A DNA stretch of 64,000 nucleotides, from contig JAGGXZ010000190.1 in assembly GCA_021162805.1 (NCBI GenBank), forward strand, positions 1-64,000, given 5' to 3'. The first letter of the stretch is position 1. Each line of letters begins with the position of its first letter. A program made the translations under genes and the position numbers. Below the pieces are notes generated by a model. The model did no database searches. It worked only from the letters and a program-made list of their open reading frames with translations, and was not told the DNA's origin. This document shows positions 27,402 to 36,638 of the stretch, in pieces. Origin of the DNA: Candidatus Poribacteria bacterium (GTDB taxonomy: Bacteria; Poribacteria; WGA-4E; B28-G17).

Positions 27402-30400
27402 CTATCTCACGCTCTCCGAAAGCAGTTCATAGTATCTTCTGACCAAGTCGCGATATCCCTCAGGTATGGGAGCATCGAAGGCGGACTGAAGCCCTTTTTG
27501 AAGTTCTTTTCTGACCTTGAGCAGATCGGGGTTTATCCCTTTCGCCTTTGAAGGGGTAAAGATCCGTTTGGCGGTTGTCGCCTCCCGCTTCCTGCTCTTT
27601 TCGTCCTGTTTCTGAAGGGATTTTTCGCTTTCAAGCATTCTGGTGAGGATCTCCTTCTGTTTTCGAAGGGTCTCCTGATTCAGACGTTTCCTTCTCAGGT
27701 TCCCCTCTACATCTCTCATCTCCTTTGCTACATCTTTAAGGCTTCCGAGAACCTGGGAGAGTTTATCCATTCTGTCGGCCAGCCTTTCAAGTGCCTCACG
27801 GATCATCTGCTGTTCGAGGGCCATCTGTTTAAGCAGTCTCTCAAGCGTTGGGGTCATTCCCCTTTGCCTGATCCGGTTATATAAATTTTGTGCCATTTCG
27901 TTCAATCTCGCCTGCTCCTGTGCCAACTGTTGAAGCTGCTCGAACATCCTTTCCAGGCCAGCGGCTGTCATCTGCTGATTGATCTTATCCAGGGTCTGAA
28001 GGAGCTTCAGGATCGTCGAGGAGAGCTCGTTCTGCGCTTCTCTGCTGATCGGTAGGGCGAGGTTTGGTCTTCCGTCCTCGATCGCCCGAATCGATCTTCT
28101 CATACCATCCTGCGCCGATTCCATCTGCCAGATGATCTGAGCGTCCAAGCCCATCTGTTTCCTTCCTATCTCGGACAACCTTTCCGCTATCGCTCCAACC
28201 CCTTCGGATATGACCTGCTGTTCGGGCGTCAGCGTTCTGAACTCCTCCTGTATTTCGTCGGATATGAACCCCGACCTGATCAGCCTTTCCATCCTCTTCG
28301 TGAGAGATGAGTGTCTCTCAAGCAATACCAGTCCCTCCTCGACAGCCGAATCTATTGCGTTGACCAGTTCGGATGCATCTTGTCCTCGCATCGTCTCCAG
28401 CAGGTTCTCAAGGGCGGATCTTATCTCGGAAAGCTCCTTCATCGCCCTACCAGCCGGAACTAGAGCCCCTTGAGGTTTGGAAGAGCGCAGATACCGCGCC
28501 GCGGAGCTCAGATCATCTTTAAGGCTTTCAGACGAAACACCTTCACCTATCTTCTGCATGTATGGGATGAGCTCCTGATATGCGTTCCTTTTTTTCGTCT
28601 CCTCCACGGATCTATCCAATTGCTTCCGAAGCGATCCGAGCTTCTGTGAGAGGTTTTCCTCCTGAGTTGCCAGTTCCCTTGTCCGCTCGACCCTGTCCCG
28701 GTTGAGCATCTCCTCCAGGGCGGATATGATCTTGCGCTGTGTCTCGTCTATTTCCTTAGCGATCCTGGCAGCTTTTTCGATCTGCTGCTGGACGGCCAGG
28801 CGTTTGAGCTGTTCGATCATCTGTTCTATCCGCTTGAGGAATTCCTCCTGGTTCAATCTCGCGGATTGGAGGTTTTTAAGAAGATCGGTTTGGCTGAGTT
28901 TTTCAAGCGCCTGGGATAATTTACGCATCGCCTCTTTCAATTCGTCCGAGGCGACCTGCTCAAACAGCTTTTGCATTTCCTGTATCTTCTGAACCATCTC
29001 GATCGAGAAGAGATCGTTTTTCTCTATCTCCCCTGTGAGCTGTCTGAGGGTATCGGCCATCTTTCGGCGTTGGGCATCGAGCTCCCTCTGTGTCTGGATC
29101 ACCTGTTCCAACTCTTTACGTTCGGCCCATGAAAGCGGCTCGCCCCTTTTAAGCTTCTCGATGATCTTGTCCACGACGTCCTGGATCTCAGCCCCTCTAC
29201 GCGCCATCTCCCTCAACGTCTCCTCCCCTTTCCGCTGTTTCTCCTCAAATCCCGCCAGCAGGTCCTCCACTGAGGGCATCCGGGCGATGTAGACCTCAGT
29301 CCTTCCGATCCCCGGCCCTGTAAGATCATTCGCATCCCTGGCCTCGACGAAGTAATGAACCTCATCCTCGGGCAGGAGGTTCAGATTTGAAAGATCCCAG
29401 GTGTAATCGAAGTTTATCGCCGTAATAGGTTTATCGAACCTTCTCAACTCAATCCGTTTCTCCTCTTCACCTCCTTTTATCCTATAAACGAGGCTCAGGG
29501 ATGCGATCCCAAAATCGTCCTCAGCGGCGACCTGGATCGGCAAAAGCATCGATTCATCCAGGATCACCTCCCTTTCGGGTGAGATGAATTGGAGCTTAGG
29601 CGGTTCATCCCCGACGGGAGTCACCATGTAACGGACAGGGTTGGAATTGGAGATCCCCTCCGTATCGAGCAGCTCGAAGTGATATCTGTCCTCTTTCTCC
29701 AGCCTGAACTGGCCCGATAATGAGGTGCCATCGGTGATCTTCAGCTCGACTTTCCTTCCACTTTTGAACTGTATGCTCGCCCTCTGAAGCGGTTTGGTGC
29801 TTTCGGCCGTGAGTTTTGCGATGCTCCCGATGAGCGTCTTTATGTCGCCGGAGTTCGGTTCCAGCATCTGAGGCGAAAGTCCGGTATAGGCGGGATATAC
29901 GATCTCATATCTGAATCGGCTCAGCATCGGCTCCCGTATGACGGAGATCCTATATCTGGGCGATTCGGAGCCGGAAACCGAAACGTAATATTCGATGGAA
30001 CGGGCGAGGTTCTCGAGTTTCATCCCGTAGATCTCCGCCTCCTCCTTCGTCATGATCGCCTGATGCCATCCCCCGCCTTCCAGCCGATAGAAAAGCATGA
30101 CGGGGTGATCCCTGATGTTATCCACGACCCTGGCCATCACCTTAATCGATTGCCCTGATCTGACCTGATAATTCCCGGGGGAGACCTCCACGATCTTAGG
30201 CGATAGGATCCTGATCGGCGATTCAGCCCTCCCCTGAAACAGCTCAAAGATCAAACCGAGCGAATCGGACGAGAGGAGAAGGGAGAGGGAAAACAGAACC
30301 GCTCCGATCAGAAGGATAGGGGTGGATCGTCTGATCGATCTCAGCTCATCGAGGTAGATCCTTCGGAGATCGATCCCCCTCATAAATTCCGCAGCCTGTC

Positions 30401-30782
30401 GGATCGTCTCATCGAGGAACTCCCGCAGATATCCAAGCCTTTCAACTTCGGGACTATCTCCGAGCTGAAGGGCAGTTATAACGGCAGCGTTCGAGTTCGG
30501 GTAGATCCTCTCGATCCTGCGGGCCATATTTAACGGGGACGTGTCGGCCAATACCTTTCTGATGATCCACCTCCAGAACAGCAACAGCGTCGCGGCAACG
30601 CCGATCAGGAAAAGCGTGAACCTCGCGATCCCCGGCATCGGCAGACGAACCAACAGAAATACCGATCCGAATATGATAAGGGAAAGGCCCAGCCATAACA
30701 TGGATCCGCCGAGTAAGATAAGCAGTTTCCACCTTATGCTTAACCCTTTCAGCTCGCGTTTTATCTCTTCTGATCTCTCCAT
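27402..30782 (-). CDS. DUF4175-like membrane protein with long coiled coil
   Basis: A 1126-residue protein. Two N-terminal membrane spans (about 18-42 and 52-70) and a third near 152-172 precede a large beta-rich extracytoplasmic part (about 190-490). A very long charged coiled coil follows (about 495-1060), rich in QQ and RE. The order matches the DUF4175 family, whose genes commonly accompany Bat/MoxR aerotolerance clusters. The BatC and BatD-BatE genes here are 4 kb away, facing it. A structural or scaffolding envelope role is inferred. The gene has its own promoter at 30837-30866 and converges on the M28-type gene. Confidence 0.8.
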   Translation of the reverse strand: MERSEEIKRELKGLSIRWKLLILLGGSMLWLGLSLIIFGSVFLLVRLPMPGIARFTLFLIGVAATLLLFWRWIIRKVLADTSPLNMARRIERIYPNSNAAVITALQLGDSPEVERLGYLREFLDETIRQAAEFMRGIDLRRIYLDELRSIRRSTPILLIGAVLFSLSLLLSSDSLGLIFELFQGRAESPIRILSPKIVEVSPGNYQVRSGQSIKVMARVVDNIRDHPVMLFYRLEGGGWHQAIMTKEEAEIYGMKLENLARSIEYYVSVSGSESPRYRISVIREPMLSRFRYEIVYPAYTGLSPQMLEPNSGDIKTLIGSIAKLTAESTKPLQRASIQFKSGRKVELKITDGTSLSGQFRLEKEDRYHFELLDTEGISNSNPVRYMVTPVGDEPPKLQFISPEREVILDESMLLPIQVAAEDDFGIASLSLVYRIKGGEEEKRIELRRFDKPITAINFDYTWDLSNLNLLPEDEVHYFVEARDANDLTGPGIGRTEVYIARMPSVEDLLAGFEEKQRKGEETLREMARRGAEIQDVVDKIIEKLKRGEPLSWAERKELEQVIQTQRELDAQRRKMADTLRQLTGEIEKNDLFSIEMVQKIQEMQKLFEQVASDELKEAMRKLSQALEKLSQTDLLKNLQSARLNQEEFLKRIEQMIEQLKRLAVQQQIEKAARIAKEIDETQRKIISALEEMLNRDRVERTRELATQEENLSQKLGSLRKQLDRSVEETKKRNAYQELIPYMQKIGEGVSSESLKDDLSSAARYLRSSKPQGALVPAGRAMKELSEIRSALENLLETMRGQDASELVNAIDSAVEEGLVLLERHSSLTKRMERLIRSGFISDEIQEEFRTLTPEQQVISEGVGAIAERLSEIGRKQMGLDAQIIWQMESAQDGMRRSIRAIEDGRPNLALPISREAQNELSSTILKLLQTLDKINQQMTAAGLERMFEQLQQLAQEQARLNEMAQNLYNRIRQRGMTPTLERLLKQMALEQQMIREALERLADRMDKLSQVLGSLKDVAKEMRDVEGNLRRKRLNQETLRKQKEILTRMLESEKSLQKQDEKSRKREATTAKRIFTPSKAKGINPDLLKVRKELQKGLQSAFDAPIPEGYRDLVRRYYELLSESVR

Positions 30783-30836
30783 CCCACCTGCACCTTTTCA
30801 TGGAGGTTCATCATTCAGCTATTTCGCTACAAGGGA

Positions 30837-30866
30837 ACTATACAAGCTACGGGGCTAAGTTGTCAA
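30837..30866 (-). promoter_or_regulatory. Sigma70-type promoter of the DUF4175-like gene
   Basis: On the minus strand, TTGACA (30866-30861) is followed by an 18-base spacer and TATAGT (30842-30837), about 55 bases before the ATG at 30782. Confidence 0.62.
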
Positions 30867-30899
30867 GGATATTCCGGCGATGGTGGGTTTACTCGGACT

Positions 30900-31178
30900 T
30901 TATACCATCAGGTCGACCTTATGTTCCTTATCCTCCTCATCCTCCCGTTTCCTTCGATGACGGCCGCCTCCGGCTTCTCTCTCCTTGACCTTCTTGCCTT
31001 GTGTCTGAGGGGTGGACTTCACCTTAGGTTTGGACTCCTCGATCGCCCGCTGAAGCTGTTGGATGAATCGATTCTCCTGATTGGAGAGCGAGATATCCTG
31101 AAGTCGATTCACCCTATGGGTGCTCAACAGATTGCCCATGATATTTTGATGAGCGGCATCAAGCCGACCGGCTCTCAC
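30900..31178 (-). CDS. Small basic protein of unknown function
   Basis: A 92-residue protein starting with GTG at 31178, eight bases after AAGGGG. The first half is helical (NRFIQQLQRAIEE), and the C-terminus is a highly charged lysine/arginine/glutamate tail with a GGGRHRRKR stretch. It has no membrane span. I know no family for it. It lies upstream of, but is separated by a promoter from, the DUF4175-like gene. The composition is protein-like, and the start signal is good, so I treat it as real with reserve. Confidence 0.5.
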   Translation of the reverse strand: MRAGRLDAAHQNIMGNLLSTHRVNRLQDISLSNQENRFIQQLQRAIEESKPKVKSTPQTQGKKVKEREAGGGRHRRKREDEEDKEHKVDLMV

Positions 31179-31223
31179 ATAACTCACCCCTTTTTAGGCT
31201 TCTTATCAATTTGCTCTTATTCC

Positions 31224-31350
31224 CCTTGGGCGCTGGGCTTTAGATTTCTCCATCTTACATATCGGATATCTGATGGGAGAACTTTAGAAGCACAAGACCT
31301 CACATCCTATCATGTTGTATCCCCGTAGGGGTGTTGGGCGCTGCGCTTAC
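31224..31350. repeat. Two imperfect copies of TTGGGCGCTGSGCTT
   Basis: TTGGGCGCTGGGCTTTA near 31224-31241 and TTGGGCGCTGCGCTTAC near 31333-31350 are direct copies about 110 bases apart. The second abuts a CCCCGTAGGGG palindrome. Possibly part of a dispersed intergenic repeat. Confidence 0.3.
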
Positions 31351-31514
31351 AACAGCGGAAATCGCTCCTTGACAAACGTGATCCAAATCTCGAGAGACGG
31401 GCTAAGGAGGACGAGCTGCTCTGCAAAGCTGTAAACTCTGGCAGGTTCTCCGCATATCTTAAAAGACGGGAGGAGAGATCGAAGGAAATATTAGACAGAA
31501 TGGAACAGCCTTAG
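31326..31514 (+). pseudogene. Start-less fragment of an unknown gene
   Basis: Between a stop at about 31326 and TAG at 31512-31514 runs a frame of about 60 codons with no ATG, GTG or TTG near its beginning. Its translation is convincingly protein-like (for example NLERRAKEDELL, then GRFSAYLKRREER and ILDRMEQP at the end). It may be the tail of a gene whose beginning was lost, perhaps through the repeat at 31333. I cannot name the family. Confidence 0.3.
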
Positions 31515-31527
31515 AGGTGAGAAAATC

Positions 31528-32088
31528 TTACGTATCCGGCTTCATAAACCGCTTAACAGCCGTTTTGAACTCCTCGAGCTTCTCCTTCTCCATTTTGGAT
31601 GCCATTTTCCAGACGATCCTTCCATTCTGGATGAGGTAGATCATCGGCCTATTCTTGGGGATCTTATAGAGCTTGAAGATCCTACCATCCCAATCCAGCG
31701 GCATGGGTAGGATCGTCTTGTTACGCCTGAGCCATCTCTTAACGAAGGATCGGGTTATGAAGAAGGGTTTACTGCTGACATCGCCCACCTGTAGGGCGAT
31801 CAATTTCCCCCGCTCTTTGAGCTGATCCCCGAACTCCCTTTTAACTGACATAGCCCATTTATCCGCCTCCTTACGGGTTTTTCTGTTGCCGAATATCAGG
31901 ATGATCAGAGTGGCCTTCATCTTGGAGAGCCGATACTCCTTGTCATAGACATCCTTGAGCGAGAAATCGGGCGCCTTCTGGCCGATTTTGAGCCCGACTT
32001 CCTTCTCCGCAGCCCAGACAATCGGGAGAAAGGAGATTAGAATGACCGCGATGACGTTAGAGATTCCCCTGAAGGTAAAACCTAACAA
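31528..32088 (-). CDS. Exported redoxin-fold protein without cysteines
   Basis: A 186-residue protein with an N-terminal signal-like segment (VIAVILISFLPIVWA, about 12-26) and then a thioredoxin/AhpC-type fold (GQKAPDFSLKDV, then LIILIFGNRKTRKEADKW). Where redoxins have their active CxxC, this one reads GNRKTRKE, and there is no cysteine anywhere in the chain. It cannot do thiol chemistry and more likely binds a partner. The TTG start at 32088 is supported by AAGGGGGAG eight bases upstream. It overlaps the preceding propeller-barrel gene by 32 bases, suggesting joint function in the envelope. Confidence 0.78.
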   Translation of the reverse strand: MLGFTFRGISNVIAVILISFLPIVWAAEKEVGLKIGQKAPDFSLKDVYDKEYRLSKMKATLIILIFGNRKTRKEADKWAMSVKREFGDQLKERGKLIALQVGDVSSKPFFITRSFVKRWLRRNKTILPMPLDWDGRIFKLYKIPKNRPMIYLIQNGRIVWKMASKMEKEKLEEFKTAVKRFMKPDT

Positions 32089-33832
32089 CTGTATATCTCC
32101 CCCTTAAAGCGAAGGTGTTGGTTAACAAACCGTATTCGTCTATGTAGTCTCCCTCATAGTCGTAATACCAGGCGGGGGTGCTGAGAACCGAAAGGGCGAA
32201 ATTCCAGTTTTTGCTCAAGCCATATCGCAGTCCTCCCCCCCAATCGGTATACCACATGTTCCAATCCAGGTATCTCCTATTACTGGGGGCTAATGCATCA
32301 TTGACGAAGTTGTATATCCCCCGGCCGATGAAGGCGTAGAAGGAGGCGGTACGGTAATCGTAGGGCTCCGGGCTGAGCTTGATATCCAGGTTGATTTGCC
32401 CCATGACCCCGCCGATCTCCTCAAGCGTTTTATCATCTTGGTTCATCCTAGTCCTTATGTCCATCTGCGAATAGTGATCCTCATACCGATAGAATATATA
32501 GTACCCGAATCCCGAAAGCTCAGCCCTTGTCCTCTCATCCAGGTCATGTCTCAGGTTAAGCCCTCCCGTAAACCTCGTCGCCTTCGCCTGTTCGATATAA
32601 TCTCGCTTTGCGTCCAGATCGTCGGGGTTATCGATTTCCACCTTTCCCCTTATCAGATCGAGGCCGAGCGATACCTCCCTTTCCGAACGCCTCAGCAGCT
32701 CTGAAAGGGGGTGAGCGGGGATCGCCCTGAAAACGCGGAGGGTCTCGGGGTTTTGGAGATATATCTCTCCGTTTGGCCCGACACATAGAGGCTGCAGCCC
32801 TCCTTTCATCAGATCTCCTTCATCCAGTCTGATGGTCGTCTGTCCCAGAAATTCTCCATCTCGCGAGAACCTCTGAATCCTCCTGAAGATCACTTTCTCC
32901 ACCCTGTTCGTCGATTTGATCAGCTCCTCAGGCATATCGGGATCGATCTTAACCGGTTCACCCGTGCGACGCTTCAAGATAGTCGGGGCGAATCGCTTAA
33001 GGGCAGCTTTGTCCAGGACGGCGATCGATCCGTTCTTCAGCGTGGAAACCCAGAACGGGCTTATGAACTTCCCCCTCCCGTAACCGTATCCCCCGATCGA
33101 CAGTTCGATCTTCCCGTCAGGGGACAGCTTGAAGATTTTGTGGATGCTATCGTCCGGAACCCATATGTTCTTGCCATCGAAGCTGATATCGACGGGCGAA
33201 TCCAGCCCATCCATGCCGAAACGGCCCAACAGCTTGCCGTTCCCATCGAAGAGGTATATCTCCCTTCCATCCAACACGTAGATCCGATCGCCCAGAGGGG
33301 ATACATCCATGTGCAGCTCGCGTTTAGGATCCCCATGTGGGATGAGGAGGCCGCTTTCGCCGTCGGGCAGGACGGCCAAGGCGGCGGAGGCCAGTCGATA
33401 TTTCGGCATTCCGATCCCGCTCAGATCTACATCCCTGATAAATTTGCCTTCCGGAGAAAAGATATGAACGCAGACCAGATAATCATAAACCTCTTTCCCT
33501 TTCCTGGGCTTTATCTTCCAATCCAGGAGATATATCCTGCCCGACGAATCAATGGAGATATCCGATATGGATCTGAATCTAAATTTTGGGCTCTTTATGG
33601 GTTGCTCTATCTTGAGTAGAAGCTTGCCGTCAGGCGAGAACTTCTGCACCCTGTTGAGCTCCTGATCCGAGACGTAGATATCTCCTTTTGAGTCGATTTC
33701 CCAGAAGGTTTCACGGCTGAACATGCCATCGCCCTCACCCTTTCCCCCGAATTGCGAGAGAACATCCACTCCTCCCAAGGCGAAGGCAAGAGACGGAAGG
33801 AGGATCAGGAGGACTACAGCTGTTTTTCTCAC
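32057..33832 (-). CDS. NHL-type beta-propeller fused to an outer-membrane-like barrel
   Basis: A 591-residue exported protein: signal peptide (1-19), then NHL-like repeats (DIYVSDQELNRVQKFSPDGK and similar, about 25-375) forming a propeller, then about 170 residues of alternating aromatic beta strands ending in an aromatic-rich C-terminus (VRFYLQGNL), as in outer-membrane barrels. The barrel would hold the propeller at the outer membrane. The GTG start at 33832 overlaps the nusB stop (GTGA) and has GGAGAGGAG upstream. Fusions of this kind are uncommon; the function is unknown, and the Cys-free redoxin downstream is its closest partner. Confidence 0.75.
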   Translation of the reverse strand: MRKTAVVLLILLPSLAFALGGVDVLSQFGGKGEGDGMFSRETFWEIDSKGDIYVSDQELNRVQKFSPDGKLLLKIEQPIKSPKFRFRSISDISIDSSGRIYLLDWKIKPRKGKEVYDYLVCVHIFSPEGKFIRDVDLSGIGMPKYRLASAALAVLPDGESGLLIPHGDPKRELHMDVSPLGDRIYVLDGREIYLFDGNGKLLGRFGMDGLDSPVDISFDGKNIWVPDDSIHKIFKLSPDGKIELSIGGYGYGRGKFISPFWVSTLKNGSIAVLDKAALKRFAPTILKRRTGEPVKIDPDMPEELIKSTNRVEKVIFRRIQRFSRDGEFLGQTTIRLDEGDLMKGGLQPLCVGPNGEIYLQNPETLRVFRAIPAHPLSELLRRSEREVSLGLDLIRGKVEIDNPDDLDAKRDYIEQAKATRFTGGLNLRHDLDERTRAELSGFGYYIFYRYEDHYSQMDIRTRMNQDDKTLEEIGGVMGQINLDIKLSPEPYDYRTASFYAFIGRGIYNFVNDALAPSNRRYLDWNMWYTDWGGGLRYGLSKNWNFALSVLSTPAWYYDYEGDYIDEYGLLTNTFALRGRYTVVRFYLQGNL

Positions 33833-34251
33833 GGCTCCTCTCCTTTCACCACATCATCTTTGATCCTGTCGAGCAGGGCATTTATGAACTTGGAGGAATC
33901 CTCCGTGGAGAACTCCTTTGCAATTTCGATCGCCTCATTTATGGTCACTGCAGGGGGAATATCATCAAGGAAGAGGATCTCGAAGGCGGCGAACCGGAGT
34001 ATGCATCTGTCCAGCGTGGCCATGCGATGTATCTCCCAGTGCTCGCAGTGTTTCTCTATAACCCCATCTATCTCTTGAAGATGCTCCATCGTTCCCCTGA
34101 CCAGTAGCTCGGCGAACCGCTTGATCTCCGGATCGACATCCACCCTCTTCCGGAACTGGGAGATGATCTCCTCTATAGGCTCGTCAGGTCTGAGCTCAGA
34201 CTGATAAAGCATGTTAAGGGCATATTTTCTAGCGAGTCGTCTTCTGGTCAC
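33829..34251 (-). CDS. nusB: Transcription antitermination factor NusB
   Basis: A 140-residue, all-helical RNA-binding protein that joins NusE (S10) in rRNA antitermination. The family N-terminus RRRLARKYALNMLYQ and the C-terminal INEAIEIAKEFSTEDSSKFINALLD are clear. The GTG at 34251 is chosen because it starts the conserved part and lies four bases after the ribH stop; upstream in-frame codons would lie inside ribH. The ribH-nusB order is a widespread bacterial pairing. Confidence 0.93.
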   Translation of the reverse strand: MTRRRLARKYALNMLYQSELRPDEPIEEIISQFRKRVDVDPEIKRFAELLVRGTMEHLQEIDGVIEKHCEHWEIHRMATLDRCILRFAAFEILFLDDIPPAVTINEAIEIAKEFSTEDSSKFINALLDRIKDDVVKGEEP

Positions 34252-34255
34252 CTTT

Positions 34256-34723
34256 TCAGCCCATCTCCTTATAGAGATTGGCCATCTCGATCGCTGCGAC
34301 AGCGGCATCGGCACCTCTATTGCCCATCTTAGTACCGGCACGCTCTATGGCTTGTTCGATCGTATCGGCGGTGATGATGCCGTAGATCGTCGGCACTTCG
34401 GTCTGCATGGCGACCTGGGCGATTCCCTTAGCCGCTTCACTGCTAACGTATTCGAAATGCGGAGTGGCGCCCCGAATTATCGCCCCAAGGCATATCACGG
34501 CATCGTATCTCCCCGATAGAGCCAGCTTTCTAGCCATGGGGGGAATCTCGAACGATCCGGGCACCCAGAAGATCTCTATATCCTCCTCATTCGCCCCGTG
34601 TCGACGTAAGGCGTCCAGGGCTCCGTCAAGCAGTCGTGAGGTTATGAAGACGTTGAACCGGCTGGCGACGATGCCGAATTTAAGACCCGTCGCTACCAGG
34701 TTCCCCTCGTGTACCTTCGCCAT
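34256..34723 (-). CDS. ribH: 6,7-dimethyl-8-ribityllumazine synthase
   Basis: A 155-residue cytoplasmic enzyme that condenses the DHBP-derived C4 unit (made by RibB) with the ribitylamino-uracil to form lumazine, the step before riboflavin synthase. [31 protein letters not shown] and the C-terminal [14 protein letters not shown] are family hallmarks. AGGAGGAGAAAG precedes the ATG. It overlaps the ribBA gene by 44 bases, so the two are coupled. Confidence 0.97.
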   Translation of the reverse strand: MAKVHEGNLVATGLKFGIVASRFNVFITSRLLDGALDALRRHGANEEDIEIFWVPGSFEIPPMARKLALSGRYDAVICLGAIIRGATPHFEYVSSEAAKGIAQVAMQTEVPTIYGIITADTIEQAIERAGTKMGNRGADAAVAAIEMANLYKEMG

Positions 34724-35960
34724 CTTTCTCCTCCTCAGGTATGAGGTTAAACAGGAGATGACCGAGCTTTGTGCGTTTTGTCTCCAGATATCTCCTGTTG
34801 AACTTATTGGGTTTAACCTCTATCGGGACCCGTTCGACGATCTCGAGGCCGTATCCGGAGAGGCCCGCCCTCTTGCGTGGGTTGTTGGTCATAAGCCTGA
34901 TCTTCTTAACGCCGAGATCGACCAGTATCTGAGCTCCGATGCCGTAGTCGCGCGGATCGGGCGGGAATCCCAATTTCACGTTGGCCTCGACCGTATCCAA
35001 TCCCTGTTCCTGAAGCTCATAGGCTTTGATCTTATTGGCCAGCCCGATTCCCCTCCCTTCCTGTCGCATATAGACCAGCACGCCTCTGCCCTCCTTCTCG
35101 ATCATCCTGAGAGCCTGGCGCAGTTGTTCGCCGCAGTCACACCGCAGCGATCCGAACAGATCCCCCGTCATGCATTCGGAGTGCACCCTGACCAGAACGG
35201 GCTCGTCACTTGATACGTCTCCCTTGACGAGGGCGAGGTGCTCCTTGCCGTCCAGCAGGCTCTGATAGACCAGAAGCTTGAAGTTTCCGTAGATCGACGG
35301 CAGGTTGGCCGATGCGATCCTCCTGACGAGCTTTTCAGTTCTCCTTCGATACTCTATCAGATCGGCGATCGTTATGATCTTAAGGCCATGTTCTCGAGCG
35401 AACCGCATCAGATCCGGCAGCCTCGCCATGGTTCCATCATCCTTCATTATCTCGCATATAACCCCTGCCGGGAAGAGTCCCGCTAATCTGGCTAGATCGA
35501 CCGCCGCCTCGGTATGCCCCGCCCTCCTGAGAACCCCGCCCTCGACCGCCTGAAGCGGGAAGACGTGACCAGGTCGAACGAAATCGCTGGGTACCGCGTT
35601 CGGATCGGTGAACTTCCTGATCGTCACGGCCCTATCATAGGCGGATATCCCCGTGGTTATGCCCTCACTGGCATCTATGGAAACCATGTAGGCGGTGTTG
35701 AGATGGGCGTTGCTTCTGCTGGTCATCGGCGGGATATCGAGCTGCTCGAGCCTCTCCCGCGTCGCCGGAAGACAGATCAAGCCCCTGCCGTATTTGGCCA
35801 TGAAGTTTATGCTCTCAGGCGTCACCTTCTCAGCCGCCATCAGGAGATCACCCTCATTCTCCCGATCCTCATCGTCGACCACTATCACCATCTTACCCCG
35901 ACGGATATCCTCTATCACCTCTTCGATCGTGTTGAATTTGAATTCATCTCCCTTCTTCAT
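34680..35960 (-). CDS. ribBA: Bifunctional DHBP synthase / GTP cyclohydrolase II
   Basis: A 426-residue fusion that feeds riboflavin synthesis from both sides. The N-terminal half (1-205) is RibB, making 3,4-dihydroxy-2-butanone 4-phosphate from ribulose 5-phosphate ([18 protein letters not shown], then [14 protein letters not shown]). The C-terminal half is RibA, opening GTP ([20 protein letters not shown] zinc site, then [11 protein letters not shown]). Both active sites look complete. It lies between ribE and ribH in the same operon. RibD is not in the window. Confidence 0.97.
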   Translation of the reverse strand: MKKGDEFKFNTIEEVIEDIRRGKMVIVVDDEDRENEGDLLMAAEKVTPESINFMAKYGRGLICLPATRERLEQLDIPPMTSRSNAHLNTAYMVSIDASEGITTGISAYDRAVTIRKFTDPNAVPSDFVRPGHVFPLQAVEGGVLRRAGHTEAAVDLARLAGLFPAGVICEIMKDDGTMARLPDLMRFAREHGLKIITIADLIEYRRRTEKLVRRIASANLPSIYGNFKLLVYQSLLDGKEHLALVKGDVSSDEPVLVRVHSECMTGDLFGSLRCDCGEQLRQALRMIEKEGRGVLVYMRQEGRGIGLANKIKAYELQEQGLDTVEANVKLGFPPDPRDYGIGAQILVDLGVKKIRLMTNNPRKRAGLSGYGLEIVERVPIEVKPNKFNRRYLETKRTKLGHLLFNLIPEEEKDGEGTRGEPGSDGS

Positions 35961-35974
35961 CCGGACATCACCCC

Positions 35975-36625
35975 TCAGATAAAACCGTGTTCCCTAAGGA
36001 ATTCAATCGTGACCCCTCTTTTATCCTGATCCTCCTTCAGGGTCAGCAGCTTCTCGACGTATTTTCCTATGATATCATATTCCACATTGACCCTGCCACC
36101 CGGCCCTTTTAGCCCCAAGGTCGTCACCTTTAAGGTATGTGGTATCAAAGCCACCTCGAAGGAGGTGTTATCCCTTATGGCAGCGATGGTGAGGCTCACG
36201 CCGTCTATACACACCGAACCCTTTTCCACGATATATCTCATCCCACCGGGCGAGACCTGAACCGCCATTACTACCGATTCGCCCTCCCTCGCTATCGATC
36301 GGATAACGCCGACCTCATCGACGTGTCCCAGAACCAGATGCCCACCCAACCTGTCGCTCAACCTCATCGGCCGCTCCAGATTAACCATGTCTCCGGGGGA
36401 TAGATCGCCGAGGTTAGATCGGCGCAGGGTTTCAGGAGAGAGATCCACCGCAAATCCATCTTCATCGATCTGAGTGACCGTCAGGCATGCGCCGTTGACG
36501 GCGATGCTGTCGCCTACTTTCGTTTCCTCCAACACCTTTTCGGCGGATATCCTCATCCTCTTCCCCTCACCCTGTGTCGATATCCTCTCGATTTTACCCA
36601 TCTCCTCGACAAGGCCCGTGAACAT
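35975..36625 (-). CDS. ribE: Riboflavin synthase alpha subunit
   Basis: A 216-residue enzyme with the duplicated lumazine-binding barrels of the family: [12 protein letters not shown] at the start of the first, GACLTV, then GHVDEVG in the second half and GVSLTIAA near residue 145. It dismutates two lumazines into riboflavin. It precedes ribBA by 14 bases and follows an MBL-hydrolase gene by 13 bases. No FMN riboswitch was seen anywhere upstream, so flavin feedback at this operon is not evident. Confidence 0.96.
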   Translation of the reverse strand: MFTGLVEEMGKIERISTQGEGKRMRISAEKVLEETKVGDSIAVNGACLTVTQIDEDGFAVDLSPETLRRSNLGDLSPGDMVNLERPMRLSDRLGGHLVLGHVDEVGVIRSIAREGESVVMAVQVSPGGMRYIVEKGSVCIDGVSLTIAAIRDNTSFEVALIPHTLKVTTLGLKGPGGRVNVEYDIIGKYVEKLLTLKEDQDKRGVTIEFLREHGFI

Positions 36626-36638
36626 CGCCCTCTCTCCG

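Larger units (their letters stand above)
31179..31527. other. Intergenic region with gene remnant and repeats
   Basis: About 350 bases without an intact gene. It holds a repeated TTGGGCGCTG phrase, a CCCCGTAGGGG dyad at 31321-31331 and a start-less coding-like fragment (31326-31514). Confidence 0.5.

Noticed and set aside
34407-35213. A 268-codon plus-strand frame
   Set aside because: Antisense to ribH and ribBA, which are both unmistakable.
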